Part shown: one piece after another, positions 17,732 through 27,077 of the stretch
Position numbering within the stretch: position 1 is the stretch's first letter
How the letters are laid out: each line of letters opens with the position of its first letter
Position numbers and translations under genes: made by a program
Notes under the pieces: generated by a model
Seen by the model: the letters and a program-made list of their open reading frames with translations, nothing else
Database searches by the model: none
What the model was told of the DNA's origin: nothing
Origin: Streptomyces sp. NBC_00576
GTDB lineage: Bacteria > Actinomycetota > Actinomycetes > Streptomycetales > Streptomycetaceae
Assembly (NCBI RefSeq): GCF_036345175.1
Contig: NZ_CP107780.1
Location: forward strand, 10,855,010 to 10,919,009
Direction: 5' to 3'
DNA length: 64,000 nucleotides

Positions 17732-18411
17732 CCGCGGCAGAACCGATCCCGGCCATACCGGGTAGTGAAGGACACCCTGAGGGCATCCACGCGCTCATCC
17801 AGGAACGTAAGATCACCGAATTGGTGCACTTCACCACCAACCGTGGCCTGCTCGGCATCCTCGTGCAGCGGCTCTGCAGGGCCCGGGCACTGCTGTCCGA
17901 AGACCAGTACCTGGAAAGCATCTACCACCAGAACACCAAGATCCGCAGAGAAGCTCCGCAGTACTGGTCTTATGTGAACCTCAGCATCAGTGAACCCAAC
18001 CACCGCTTCCTGCGCATCAGCAGTGAAGACTGGTGGGCGAACGAGGACCTGTTCTGGGCAGTCCTCAGCTTCGACCCAGTGATCATGACGCACCCCGGCG
18101 TCCTGTTCGCCCCAGGCAACATGGGATACGACGGCATCACCCCCGGGGAGGGCCTACCCGGAGCCGAAGCCCTCTTCGCCGACAGAGTCCCCAAGGGCTT
18201 CAGCAAGACGATGCTGCGCCACGACCGAGCGCCTCAACTCCCGACAAATCCCCAGGCCGAAGTGCTCTACCCGCAGGCCGTCTCCACTCAGCACCTGCAG
18301 CACATCTACGTCCTCACCGACGAGGACGCAGCGAACGCTGAGGCCATTGTCAGCGCCAGCGGACATGATGAGGTCGACATCTCCGTCGACCCGATCACGT
18401 TTGGCAGGTAA
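17728..18411 (+). CDS. DarT-like ssDNA thymidine ADP-ribosyltransferase (DUF4433)
   Basis: A 227-residue protein of the DarT family. Visible markers are ELVHFTTNRGLLGIL (NAD-binding start), PQYWSYVNLSISEPNHRFL, the LFWAVLSFDPVIM strand, and NPQAEVLYP, which carries the family's catalytic glutamate (QAEVL). DarT toxins attach ADP-ribose to thymidines in single-stranded DNA, block replication, and act in phage defence with the macrodomain antitoxin DarG. No DarG macrodomain is present here; an ADP-ribosylglycohydrolase follows 8 bp downstream and could be the antidote. The start overlaps the helicase stop by 4 bp. Confidence 0.85.
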   Translation: MTAAEPIPAIPGSEGHPEGIHALIQERKITELVHFTTNRGLLGILVQRLCRARALLSEDQYLESIYHQNTKIRREAPQYWSYVNLSISEPNHRFLRISSEDWWANEDLFWAVLSFDPVIMTHPGVLFAPGNMGYDGITPGEGLPGAEALFADRVPKGFSKTMLRHDRAPQLPTNPQAEVLYPQAVSTQHLQHIYVLTDEDAANAEAIVSASGHDEVDISVDPITFGR

Positions 18412-18419
18412 GGACTACG

Positions 18420-20105
18420 GTGAGCGCCATGCAATGGGAGGCAGTACGCGCCTCAGCCCAGTGGGCGGCGTACGGAGACGCACTCGGCTTCATCACCGAA
18501 CTGACCGACACCGCAGGCGTGCAACGCCGCATCGGACATGATGAAGTCACCACCACCGTCCCCTGGAAAAGGCGCATCGGGGGACGCTACGGACGCGACA
18601 TGCCCCTGCCAGCGGGCGCGTACTCCGATGACACCCAGCTCCGTCTTGCCACTTCCCGCGCCATCCGCGGAGACGGAGAATTCGACGCCGAGGCATTCGC
18701 GAAGATCGAAGTCGTCGCCTGGCAGGCATACGCCCTCGGGGCCGGCCGCGGCACCAAAGCAGCAGCAACCGGCTTGATGCGGGTCGAGGCCAAGTGGTCA
18801 CAGAACATCTTCGCCACCAAAGCCGCCCGCTACGTCGACATCGGCGGCAACGGCGCCGCCATGCGTATCCAGCCCCACGTCTGGTCCGCACGGGACCTCA
18901 CCAACTGGGACCACATCACCCGCGACGTCATACGCAACGCAGTCAGCACCCACGGCCACCCCCGAGGCATCCTCGGCGCCGTCCTGCACGCAGTCCTGCT
19001 GGCCCACACCCTGGACGCCAACGAACTCCCGGGTCCCAAGCAATGGCGCCCCGCAATCGACTGGCTCGAGCAGGTACCGGACGTCATCGCAAAAGACGAC
19101 GAACTCGCTTACCTCTGGCTACCCACCTGGACCGACGCCGCTGGCACCGACTTCCGGTCAGCTGCCCTCACGGTCGCGGACGAATGCCGCACAGCCTTCG
19201 AAGCCGTTGACTCCGCAACACCTCTTACCCCGGAGACCTACACGGCCCTGGTAGAGCGGCTGGGCGGCTTCGACGATGCCACGCGCGGATCAGGCACAGT
19301 CACTACTGTGCTTGCCGCGGTGCTCGCATACGCCTACGCCAGCTCCCCAGAAGCTGCGCTGCTCCTAGCCGCCAACACCCTCGGCTCGGACACGGACACC
19401 ATTGCCACGATGGCCGGCGCTCTCCTCGGCGCTGTCACAGCAGCTCCTCCACCCGGTGCCGTACAAGACGCCGACGCCATCGACTCTGAAGCCCGCCGCA
19501 TGTGGGATATCTCCCGAGGACGCGAAACCGCCACGTTCGCCTACCCAGACCTTCTGCGCTGGAGCCCTCCCAAAGCCACACTCGACCTCGTAGGCCACAC
19601 ACCCAACGGGCCGGCTTTGTCCGGCCTAGGAACCCTCACCCCCGTAGGAACTCCAACACCAGGCAATCAAGCCACCTATGTATGGGGCACCTTGCCGTTT
19701 GGGCAGAGCGTTCTGGTGCGCGCCAGGCCGGACCTCAGGCCGCTGGATGAACACCTGCTTCCGGGAGACGTCCGCCAACCACGGACTCGGCAATCGGCGG
19801 ACGCCGCTCCAACCGACCAGCAACTCCTTTTCGACACTCCAACATCTTCAGCCGTCACAACAGACCAGGGCAGGCTGGAGCGTGGGGCCGCGCGGGGAAC
19901 CTTGAGCGAGCGTGCCCACAGGCCCGGACCCCCGACTCTCGAGGAAATCGTTCAAGGCCTGGCTAGGAACGGCTTCCCTCCAGAGCAGGTGGGCCGTGCG
20001 CTGCTTCACCAAATGGGAAGCGGACGATATGGCGTGGAGCGGGCTGCCGCCCTCGCCGGACTCCTCGCCCGTGCCTACCAAAGCGAGCAGGAGCGGCCTG
20101 GCTGA
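18420..20105 (+). CDS. ADP-ribosylglycohydrolase (ARH/DraG type) with long C-terminal extension
   Basis: A 561-residue protein; residues about 1-320 form the ARH/DraG fold. Metal-binding motifs are visible: AAYGDALGF at the start, AYSDDTQLRLA and GSDTDTIATMAGALLGA, plus GNGAAMRIQP. These hydrolases remove ADP-ribose from proteins or nucleic acids using two Mg ions. Residues about 330-560 are an extension without a family I recognise: Pro/Thr-rich linkers, a small beta region (TYVWGTLPFGQSVLVRAR) and a helical tail. Placed 8 bp after the DarT-like gene, it most likely reverses DarT modification and so is the antitoxin of the set. GTG 18420 and ATG 18429 are both possible starts. Confidence 0.87.
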   Translation: MSAMQWEAVRASAQWAAYGDALGFITELTDTAGVQRRIGHDEVTTTVPWKRRIGGRYGRDMPLPAGAYSDDTQLRLATSRAIRGDGEFDAEAFAKIEVVAWQAYALGAGRGTKAAATGLMRVEAKWSQNIFATKAARYVDIGGNGAAMRIQPHVWSARDLTNWDHITRDVIRNAVSTHGHPRGILGAVLHAVLLAHTLDANELPGPKQWRPAIDWLEQVPDVIAKDDELAYLWLPTWTDAAGTDFRSAALTVADECRTAFEAVDSATPLTPETYTALVERLGGFDDATRGSGTVTTVLAAVLAYAYASSPEAALLLAANTLGSDTDTIATMAGALLGAVTAAPPPGAVQDADAIDSEARRMWDISRGRETATFAYPDLLRWSPPKATLDLVGHTPNGPALSGLGTLTPVGTPTPGNQATYVWGTLPFGQSVLVRARPDLRPLDEHLLPGDVRQPRTRQSADAAPTDQQLLFDTPTSSAVTTDQGRLERGAARGTLSERAHRPGPPTLEEIVQGLARNGFPPEQVGRALLHQMGSGRYGVERAAALAGLLARAYQSEQERPG

Positions 20106-20147
20106 ACCTACAGCGGGCCAACCCGGTGCTGGGATTGAGGCCGCGGC

Positions 20148-23100
20148 CTAGTCTGAGGCGGCTGGACCGGGGCCGTCGGGATTGAGGCCGAGACCTGCCA
20201 GTAGCTGCTGCTGGGCAGGGTGCAGGAGCGGCCATGCCTGGCGCTGGGCGGTGATCCATCGTGTGGCGCGTGGGGTATCGGGGCGGTATTGCTGCCAGGT
20301 GCGGTGCCAGGTGTAGGGCCAGGGTGGGTTCCACCACGGGTCCAGGGCGGTGAGCGCCTCAATGGTGGTGGTGGAGAGAACGCCGGCGCGGGCTTTGCGG
20401 CGTTGCTGGCCCAGCCATCTGCCGAGGGGGAAGCCGTCTTGTCGGGTGTGCTTGTCCGGGGTGAGGTGGCCGTGTCGGGCGGCGTAGGCGCGTGCGTGGT
20501 CGATTCCGGGGCTGGCGGGGTAGGAGCGTGTGGCCGGGGCGGGTCGTTCGCCTACGACAGCATCGGGTGTGATGCCGAGGGCGGTCAGGAGGTCCTGCTG
20601 GCCGGGGTGGAGATGCTCCCAGGACTCCTGCTGGACACGGATCCAGCGGCAAAGGCCTCGTGGGAGGTTCGTGGCCGGTACGCCGTCGGCACCCGTGGCT
20701 GCTGTGCGGAGGCGGTGGTAGGCCTGCTGCCATTGCAGGGGCCAGGGCGGATTCCACCACGGATCGATCAGGGTCAGGGCTTCGGCCCGGGTGGGGGAGA
20801 GGTGGCCCTGACCGGCGCGTCGTCGTTGCCAGGCCAGCCACTTCCCCAGCGGGAACCCGTCGAGGACGGTGCTGACGGGTGCGGCGATATGGCCGTATTC
20901 GGCCGCGTAGGTGCAGGCTTGTGCGAGCGCGGTGTCCAGCAGACCGGGCCCAACGCGGAGAGCCGGTGGTTGGGCGGCTCGGGCTGTCTCGGCGGTGATA
21001 CCGATCTTGGTCAGCAGGCGGTGCTGCTCGGGGTGGAGTGTGCCGTAGTCGGTGCACTGACGCCTCAGCCAGTCGGCCAGCTCCTTCTCAAGGTCCGCAA
21101 TGCCGGTGCCACCGCCGTCGGCTGCGGACGCGGACTCTGACCGCTCGCGTACGCGAGTCCAATGGCGTTGCCACTCCAAGGACCAGGTCGGGTTCCACCA
21201 GGGGTCGAGCGCTGCGAGGAGCGTGCTGACCGGCCATGTCCCGCCTGTACTGCGATGGTGCTCCCGCGCCTGGTGGCGCTGTTCGCTCAGCCACCGGCCC
21301 AGCGGAAACCCCTCAGGACAAGCTTTCAGGGGCGTGGCGAGGTGGCCGTGTGCGGCGGCGTACGTGCGCGCGTGGGCCAGCCCGGGGCCCGTACCGCAGA
21401 GCTGGGCGATGATCTCGTGGGGGCAAGCGGCGGCGGTCTCGGTGGTGATGCCGATCTCCGCCAGCAGACGCTGCTGCAGCGGATGCAACTGCTTGTAACC
21501 GGTGCACTGTACGGACAGCCACGTGGCCCAGCTGTCACTGCCGTCCGGCCAGCTCCTTTCTGCGGCCCCTTGGTGCCGGTCTCGGGCATGAGCGCGGATC
21601 CGGTGCCAGGTGCGCTGCCACGTCAAGGACCACGGCGGGTTCCACCACACGTCGATCGCGTCGAGTACCTGGAGGTGCGCGCCGGGTTCGTCCTGGCGGC
21701 GGGTGAGGCAACGCTGGGCAGTGAGCCACTTCCCGAGCAAAAACCCTTGGTACGAGATGTTCTTGGTGGCCAGGGCCAGGCATCCGTGTTCGGCGGCGAA
21801 GGCGCGCGCACAGTCAACAGCCTTATCGATGCCTGCTGTCCGGCTCGTTCGGCGCGGGCGTGCACTACCGGCGGCCTGGGCCGTGAGGCCGATGTCGGCC
21901 AGCAGACGGCGTTGTTGGGGGTGGAGTGAGCTGTAGTCGGTGCACTGCAGGTACAGCCATTCCCCGGTCAGCATGTGGGTGTCGGGGAAGCCGTCGACGG
22001 CGTTGAGGGGGCCGTGGCGTCTGACGTGGTCGCGGGCGCGGTAGTAGGAGCGCTGCCACTTCACCGACCAGGGGATGTTCCACCACAGATCCACCTCCTT
22101 GAGGGCGGCGGCCTTTTCTTCAGGCAGGACCAAGGCGTGGGCCTGCTGGTTGTGCACCCATTTCCCCAGGGCGAAGGAACCGACTCGGGTGTCGCGTTGG
22201 GTGGCGAGGTGGCCGTGCTGGGCGGCGTAGGTGCGCGCGTGGGCCAGGCCGGCGGCGAAGGCGCCCTCGGCGTGCACGCTGTGACCCCGCAGCCGTTTCT
22301 GAGCCGGCAGACCCTCTGTGCCCGCGGTCTTCCGACGCTGGTAGCCCGCGAGAACGTCGGCGAGAGGCCGGGGCCGGAGCGCCAAGGGGACCTGCCACAG
22401 CCGCTGTTCGTCGTCTCCACTGCCGCCCTCGGTACGGATGCACTGGTACGTCCAGGCAAACAGCGCTCCGTGGGTACAGCCGGCCAGACGCTCGGTGAGC
22501 CACGGTCGCCGCAAGCGATGGCCCAGCTCGCCGGGCACGCAGGGCACATCAGCCAACCGGTAAGGGAGGTGACCACCACCGTCAGCAGCGACACGGAGCC
22601 GCCAGGCCCGGCTTGCCAGAAGCGTGGCGAGGGAGACGGTCTCGGGGTAGGTGACCAGATCCCGCGCCAGGATCCGCCACCGCTGCGGATCCTCGCCCGC
22701 GGGCATGGCCGCATCCAGCCGCATCGGCCACAGACGTTCCTCGGGCCACTCCTGCGCCCACCACCAGGCTGTGACCGCTTCCGCAACCTCGAACGCCGAA
22801 CCAGCGACGGGGGAGCGGTGCAGCAGCCTGCGGTGATCCGCCTGCGCCTGGACCACCTCCGGGCATCCGGCCAACCCCACGACACGGCCCCCGCTGCCAG
22901 GCACGTTCATCAGCCAGCATCGGTGGCGTGGGCAGACTCGTTGGTGCGCCGCCAGGTACACCCGGGCTGGTGCAACGCGACCGGTCCGCGCAGCCACACA
23001 GCCCGGGCACGCCGGACCCCAGGCAGCAACCGTCTCCACCCCGTTGTAGAGCCGCACCGCCGGCCGCTCCTTCGAGGGGCCCAGCGGCTCCTCCCGCGTC

Positions 23101-23411
23101 CAGGCCGGCAACGCATGGCGTAAGCCCACCTGCGGCACACGACACAGCGCCGCGACCCGGTCCCGGGCCGCGGCGTTCAAGAACACCTCGCTGTCGCCCT
23201 GCAGAGCCCGGACGACGCCCTGCTGGCCAGCCACTTCGGTAACCGACGACAGCAGACTCCGCACCGTCAGGCCGTACCTGTCCGCGATCCGCCCCAGGAA
23301 CGACAGCGTCATCTCACCCTGCAGGGGAGCCACCCGAAAGGCACCCGCGGCCAGCAACAGCGTCCCCACCCGCCCGTCTCTTGTGACAACTATCGTGCTT
23401 CGACTCAACAA
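20148..23411 (-). CDS. TniQ fused to five helicase-associated (HA) repeats
   Basis: A 1,087-residue protein (TTG start; a GTG at 23369 is an alternative). Residues about 1-375 are TniQ: VAPLQGEMTLSFLGRIADRY, a zinc finger CPGCVAARTGRV with VCPRHRCWL, and a helical region. From about residue 378 there are five tandem repeats with a period near 145 residues (starts near 378, 522, 672, 820, 968). Each reads as ARTYAAxHGHLA, GFPLGKWLxxQR, LDPWWNPPWxLxWQRxW and LHPxQxxLLAxIGIT. These match helicase-associated (HA) domains, thought to be SANT/Myb-like DNA binders. I infer a modular DNA-recognition array steering transposition to a specific site. It lies at the right edge of the island, transcribed toward the cargo. 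Confidence 0.85.
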   Translation of the reverse strand: MLSRSTIVVTRDGRVGTLLLAAGAFRVAPLQGEMTLSFLGRIADRYGLTVRSLLSSVTEVAGQQGVVRALQGDSEVFLNAAARDRVAALCRVPQVGLRHALPAWTREEPLGPSKERPAVRLYNGVETVAAWGPACPGCVAARTGRVAPARVYLAAHQRVCPRHRCWLMNVPGSGGRVVGLAGCPEVVQAQADHRRLLHRSPVAGSAFEVAEAVTAWWWAQEWPEERLWPMRLDAAMPAGEDPQRWRILARDLVTYPETVSLATLLASRAWRLRVAADGGGHLPYRLADVPCVPGELGHRLRRPWLTERLAGCTHGALFAWTYQCIRTEGGSGDDEQRLWQVPLALRPRPLADVLAGYQRRKTAGTEGLPAQKRLRGHSVHAEGAFAAGLAHARTYAAQHGHLATQRDTRVGSFALGKWVHNQQAHALVLPEEKAAALKEVDLWWNIPWSVKWQRSYYRARDHVRRHGPLNAVDGFPDTHMLTGEWLYLQCTDYSSLHPQQRRLLADIGLTAQAAGSARPRRTSRTAGIDKAVDCARAFAAEHGCLALATKNISYQGFLLGKWLTAQRCLTRRQDEPGAHLQVLDAIDVWWNPPWSLTWQRTWHRIRAHARDRHQGAAERSWPDGSDSWATWLSVQCTGYKQLHPLQQRLLAEIGITTETAAACPHEIIAQLCGTGPGLAHARTYAAAHGHLATPLKACPEGFPLGRWLSEQRHQAREHHRSTGGTWPVSTLLAALDPWWNPTWSLEWQRHWTRVRERSESASAADGGGTGIADLEKELADWLRRQCTDYGTLHPEQHRLLTKIGITAETARAAQPPALRVGPGLLDTALAQACTYAAEYGHIAAPVSTVLDGFPLGKWLAWQRRRAGQGHLSPTRAEALTLIDPWWNPPWPLQWQQAYHRLRTAATGADGVPATNLPRGLCRWIRVQQESWEHLHPGQQDLLTALGITPDAVVGERPAPATRSYPASPGIDHARAYAARHGHLTPDKHTRQDGFPLGRWLGQQRRKARAGVLSTTTIEALTALDPWWNPPWPYTWHRTWQQYRPDTPRATRWITAQRQAWPLLHPAQQQLLAGLGLNPDGPGPAASD

Positions 23412-23429
23412 GTGTGACTGAGCGCTCTA

Positions 23430-24586
23430 GAGATCTTTAAGGGTGTGGGTTACGTGGGGTCGTGACGGTTGTCGTGGGCTGCGCTATGCCGGAGGGATGA
23501 GGTATCCCGATAGCGGAGGGCTGACGGCTGAGGAGCGGGTCCGGCGTGAGCGGGTCCGGTTGGCGGCGGCTGATCTGATCGAGGCCGGGGCCAGTGACGG
23601 GGAGGTGGCCCGGCGGTTCAGGGTGACCCGGATGTCGGCGAACCGATGGCGGCGGGCGTTGGCTTCGGGCGGTCGGCAGGCCCTGGTCTCCAAGGGCCCC
23701 GGCGGTGCCCGCTGCAAGCTCGATGCGGGTCAACTACGCGGGCTGGAAGCGGTGTTGGACGCCGGCCCGGCCGCTGCCGGCTGGAGCGACCAGTGCTGGA
23801 CCCTGGCGAGGATCGCCGAGGTCGTGCGCCGCCGGTTCGGCGTCGAGTACACCCTGGCCGGGATGGACCTGCTGCTGCACCGCATCGGCTGGAGCGTGCA
23901 GGTTCCCTCCCGCAAGGCCACCGAGCGCGACGAGGAGAAGATCGCTGCCTGGAAGGACGAGCAGTGGCCCGTCATAAAAAGACGGCGGCGGACCTGGGCG
24001 CCTGGCTCTGCTTCGAGGACGAAGCCGGCCAGGGCCTGAGGCCGCCCAAAGGCCGAACCTGGGGCCGCCGAGGCCACACACCCGTCGTGCGGGTCACCGC
24101 CGCAGGCACCAAACGCGTCTCCATGGCCGCACTGATCTGCACGAAGTCCGGCCATCGGTCCCGGCTGATCTACCGCATCCACCTCGACCGCGGCCCCGCC
24201 AAAGGCCGGCGCAAGGGCTTCACCGAGACCGACTACGCCCGTCTGCTGGATGCCGCACACCAGCAGCTCGGCGGCCCGATCGTCCTGGTCTGGGACAACC
24301 TGAACACGCACGTCAGCCGCACCATGCGGCAGCTGATCGACGCCTGATTATGGCTGACCGTCTACCAGTTGCCGCCGTATGCACCCGAGTTCAACCCGGT
24401 CGAGGGCGTGTGGTCGCACCTGAAACGGTCCCTGGCCAACCTCACCAAACACAGCCTCGACCAGCTCACCACGCTGGTGAAGACCCGGCTCAAACGGATG
24501 CAGTACCGACCCCACCTCATCAACGGCCTCATCGCCAAGACCGGCCTCGACTTCCAACCGCCGTAACCTCAGCCATTGAAGATCTC
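23430..24586. mobile_element. IS630-family element with TA duplication, inactivated
   Basis: Outer ends GAGATCTTTAAGG and, inverted, GAGATCTTCAATGG, extending to a shared GTTACG; both ends are flanked by TA (23428-23429 and 24587-24588), the IS630 target duplication. It sits directly against the start of the TniQ-HA gene and may have replaced that gene's promoter or the transposon's right end. Confidence 0.85.
23497..24565 (+). pseudogene. IS630 transposase, stop codon in catalytic domain
   Basis: The N-terminal HTH frame (LTAEERVRRERVRLAAADL to EKIAAWKDEQWPVIK) meets the catalytic frame at an AAAAAG run near 23975, a normal programmed frameshift site for this family. The second frame has D in CFEDEAGQGL and D in LVWDNLNTHVS. 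A TGA at 24345-24347 (LIDA stop LWLTVYQL) then separates these from the last acidic residue in APEFNPVEGVW. The rest of the frame is intact to 24565. A single-base nonsense change therefore inactivates the element unless read through. Confidence 0.85.
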
Positions 24587-24833
24587 TAGTTGGCGGGTAA
24601 GCGTTGGCGGCACGAGCGAGGCCCGGGCGGTGTCCTTCGGGTTCCTCAGCCGTGACGCGGTCGTTGGAACCTGTCCACCAGGCGGTGTCCTGGCGATCCA
24701 GAGCGCTGGCGCCAGGTTTAGCCGAAAATGACGACGAACACGATCGCCTAACTGGCCGCGAAGGGCACTGAGCAAGCTAGTACTACAGCCTCAGATCATG
24801 TGACTGGTGATCGGTGCTGATCGTTGTCCGGTC

Positions 24834-25279
24834 ATGCTGACGGATGTGAGTGCGGAACACGTTGAGGGGTGGGCGGAGGAACTGGCTGCCCTGACAAGTG
24901 GGTTGGGGTATCTGTTCGCCCGGCCGGAGCCGCGGGAGGTGTTCGCCGATCTCATCGAGGGGCTGTTGTCGGACCTGGGCCGAAAGAACGGCTGGACGAT
25001 GGCGGGGAGGGCCGGACATGCCACCCCGCACCGGATCCAGAAGTTCCTGGGCGAGGCGTCCTGGAGCGCGGAGGGACTGCTGGCCGAGGTGCAGGCTTAC
25101 GTGGCACGGGAGTTGGGGGATCCGGGCGCGACGCTGGTGCTGGACGACACCCAGGTGATCAAGAAGGGTGACAAGTCCGTCGGGGTCGCCCACCAGCACT
25201 GCGGGGCGACCGGTGACGTCCGCAACTGTCAGGTCATGGTGATGCTCACCTACGCCGCCGCGCGCGGCGGCGTAGTGGC
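24834..25279 (+). pseudogene. IS701-family transposase, N-terminal fragment
   Basis: The frame starts at an ATG at 24834 (MLTDVSAEHVEGWAEELAAL) and reads through the first catalytic region, VLDDTQVIKKGDKSVG, to MVMLTYAAARGG. There the sequence passes into the left end of an IS21 element. The second half of the transposase is not found on the other side of IS21, so the element is truncated, not merely interrupted. A likely left terminus (ACTACAGCCTCAGATCATG) begins at 24782. Confidence 0.75.
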
Positions 25280-25421
25280 TGTGCGCGTGAGTAGTGACAC
25301 CGCCTGTCGGTCAGCGACGACACCACCCCGCCTCATCGGAGAGCGGTATCGCTGAGTTTTGCCACCACCCTGGTGCTTGCGGTGGGACCATCGAAGTGCA
25401 CCGCGTGGTGAGGGGGCATGG

Positions 25422-27077
25422 ATGCCGCCGAAGTCCAAAGTTGATCTGTACGCGGCGATCCGTCGTGATTCTCGGGCCGGTCTGTCGAACCGGGCTTTGC
25501 AGCACAAGTACGGGGTGGGTTTCCGCACGGTGCAGAAGGCTCTGACCTCGGTCTGGCCGGAGCCGCGCAAGAAGCTTCCGCCGCGCAGGACGCGGCTGGA
25601 CCCGTACAAGGGGCTGGTCGACGAGATGCTGCGGGCGGATCTCACCGCGCCGCGCAAACAGCAGCACACTGCCAAGCGGATCTTCGACCGGCTGGTTGCC
25701 GAGCATGGCGCGGCCGACATCACCTACGGGATCGTCCGCGCCTACGTCGCGGAACGTCGCGAGGAGATACGGATCGCGGCGGGCCGGGGCATCGCGAAGG
25801 CGTTCGTGCCGCAGTCCCACCGGCCGGGAGCCGAGGCGGAGGTCGACTTCGGGGATGTGACGATCCGTCTGGCCGGCGAGCAGGTCAAGTGCAGCCTGTT
25901 CTCCTTCCGTCTGTCGTACTCCGGCAAGGCGGTGCATCGGGTGTCCGCCTCCGGCGGCCAGGAGGCGTTCTTCGAGGGGCATGTCCACGCTCTCAGCGTG
26001 CTGGGCGGGGTGCCGACCGGCAAGGTCCGCTACGACAACCTCAACTCGGCCGTCGCCCAGGTGTTGGGCTTCAACCGGGCCCGGGTGGAGACGGAACGGT
26101 GGACCGCGTTCCGCTCGCACTTCGACATCGAGGTCTTCTACTGCCGTCCCGGCATCGAGGGAGCACACGAGAAGGGCGGGGTGGAGGGGCAGATTGGCTA
26201 CTTCCGCCGCAACCACTTCGTCCCCGTTCCCGTGGTCGGCTCGCTGGCCGAACTGAACGCGATGGTCGACCGCTGGGACGAGGAGGACGACGCCCGGCGG
26301 ATCCGCTCCCGCCCGCGGACGGTCGGCGAGTACTTCGCCGCGGAACAGCCGTTGCTGAAGCCGTTGCCGACGGAGCCGTTCGAGACGGGCAGGCTGTTCG
26401 CGCTGCGGGTGGACCGCTACGGCCAGATCAGCGTCCGCACCAACCACTACTCGGTGCCGGTGCGGCTGATCGGAAGACGGGTGCGCGTGATGCTGCACGC
26501 CTCCGAGCTGGTGGTCTACGACGACGGCGTCGAAGTCGCCCGGCACGAACGGCTGATGACCAAGGCTGGGTCCCGACTGGTGCTGGACCACTATCTGGAG
26601 GCACTGATCCGCAAACCGGGAGCGCTGCCCGGCTCGACCGCGCTGGAACAGGCCCGCTCGGCGGGGAAGTTCACCCCGGTCCACGACGCCTGGTGGGCAG
26701 CGGCCTGCAAGGCCCACGGCGATAGGGACGGCACCCGGGCACTGATCGAGGTCCTGCTGCTGGGCCGGCACATGCCCCACGAGCACCTGGTCGCCGGACT
26801 CGCCGCGGCCCTGCGGGCGGGAGCGATGACCTCGGACGCGGTCGCGTTGGAGGCCCGCAAGGCAGCGGAGGCCGACGACACCACCGCTCCGGCGGTGCTG
26901 CCGGAAGGGCCGGAGTCCGACCGGTTCGGGCATCCGAAGGTCACCTCCCTGACCGAGCGGAGAATGGCGCACCTGCCGCCGGACACCCGGCCGCTGCCCT
27001 CGGTGGCCGTCTACGACCAGTTACTGCGACGACGCCGGCCGGGCGGCCGGCCCCGACCCGAGGGAGAAGAGCCGTGA
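25422..27077 (+). CDS. istA: IS21 transposase IstA
   Basis: A 551-residue transposase. It starts with an HTH (MPPKSKVDLYAAIRRDSRAG, SNRALQHKYGVGFRTVQKAL) and has a DDE core with D in EAEVDFGDVTIRL, D in GKVRYDNLNSAV and E in GVEGQIGYFRRN, then the IS21 C-terminal beta domain (RYGQISVRTNHYSVPVRL). The ATG at 25422 follows a GAGGGGG ribosome site; an out-of-frame ATG lies just upstream. The stop overlaps istB by GTGA. The frame is complete, but the partner istB is broken, so the element is probably immobile. Confidence 0.92.
   Translation: MPPKSKVDLYAAIRRDSRAGLSNRALQHKYGVGFRTVQKALTSVWPEPRKKLPPRRTRLDPYKGLVDEMLRADLTAPRKQQHTAKRIFDRLVAEHGAADITYGIVRAYVAERREEIRIAAGRGIAKAFVPQSHRPGAEAEVDFGDVTIRLAGEQVKCSLFSFRLSYSGKAVHRVSASGGQEAFFEGHVHALSVLGGVPTGKVRYDNLNSAVAQVLGFNRARVETERWTAFRSHFDIEVFYCRPGIEGAHEKGGVEGQIGYFRRNHFVPVPVVGSLAELNAMVDRWDEEDDARRIRSRPRTVGEYFAAEQPLLKPLPTEPFETGRLFALRVDRYGQISVRTNHYSVPVRLIGRRVRVMLHASELVVYDDGVEVARHERLMTKAGSRLVLDHYLEALIRKPGALPGSTALEQARSAGKFTPVHDAWWAAACKAHGDRDGTRALIEVLLLGRHMPHEHLVAGLAAALRAGAMTSDAVALEARKAAEADDTTAPAVLPEGPESDRFGHPKVTSLTERRMAHLPPDTRPLPSVAVYDQLLRRRRPGGRPRPEGEEP

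Larger units (their letters stand above)
9090..23427. mobile_element. Tn7/Tn5053-like transposon island with helicase-DarT-ARH cargo
   Basis: A minus-strand transposition module (two TniQ proteins, TnsA-like, TnsB, TnsC, 208-aa accessory) surrounds a plus-strand three-gene cargo. The left boundary is placed where the propeller gene loses its frame (about 9090). The right boundary is placed just before an IS630 copy that abuts the long TniQ gene. I could not find convincing TGT/ACA ends or arrays of TnsB-binding repeats by eye, and IS insertions may have removed the right end, so both limits are approximate. The tnsA-tnsB-tnsC genes overlap by GTGA junctions, showing a tight operon. Confidence 0.75.

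Noticed and set aside
20220..23123. Plus-strand frames over the TniQ-HA gene that look repetitive
   Set aside because: Their repetition is only the complement of the five HA repeats.
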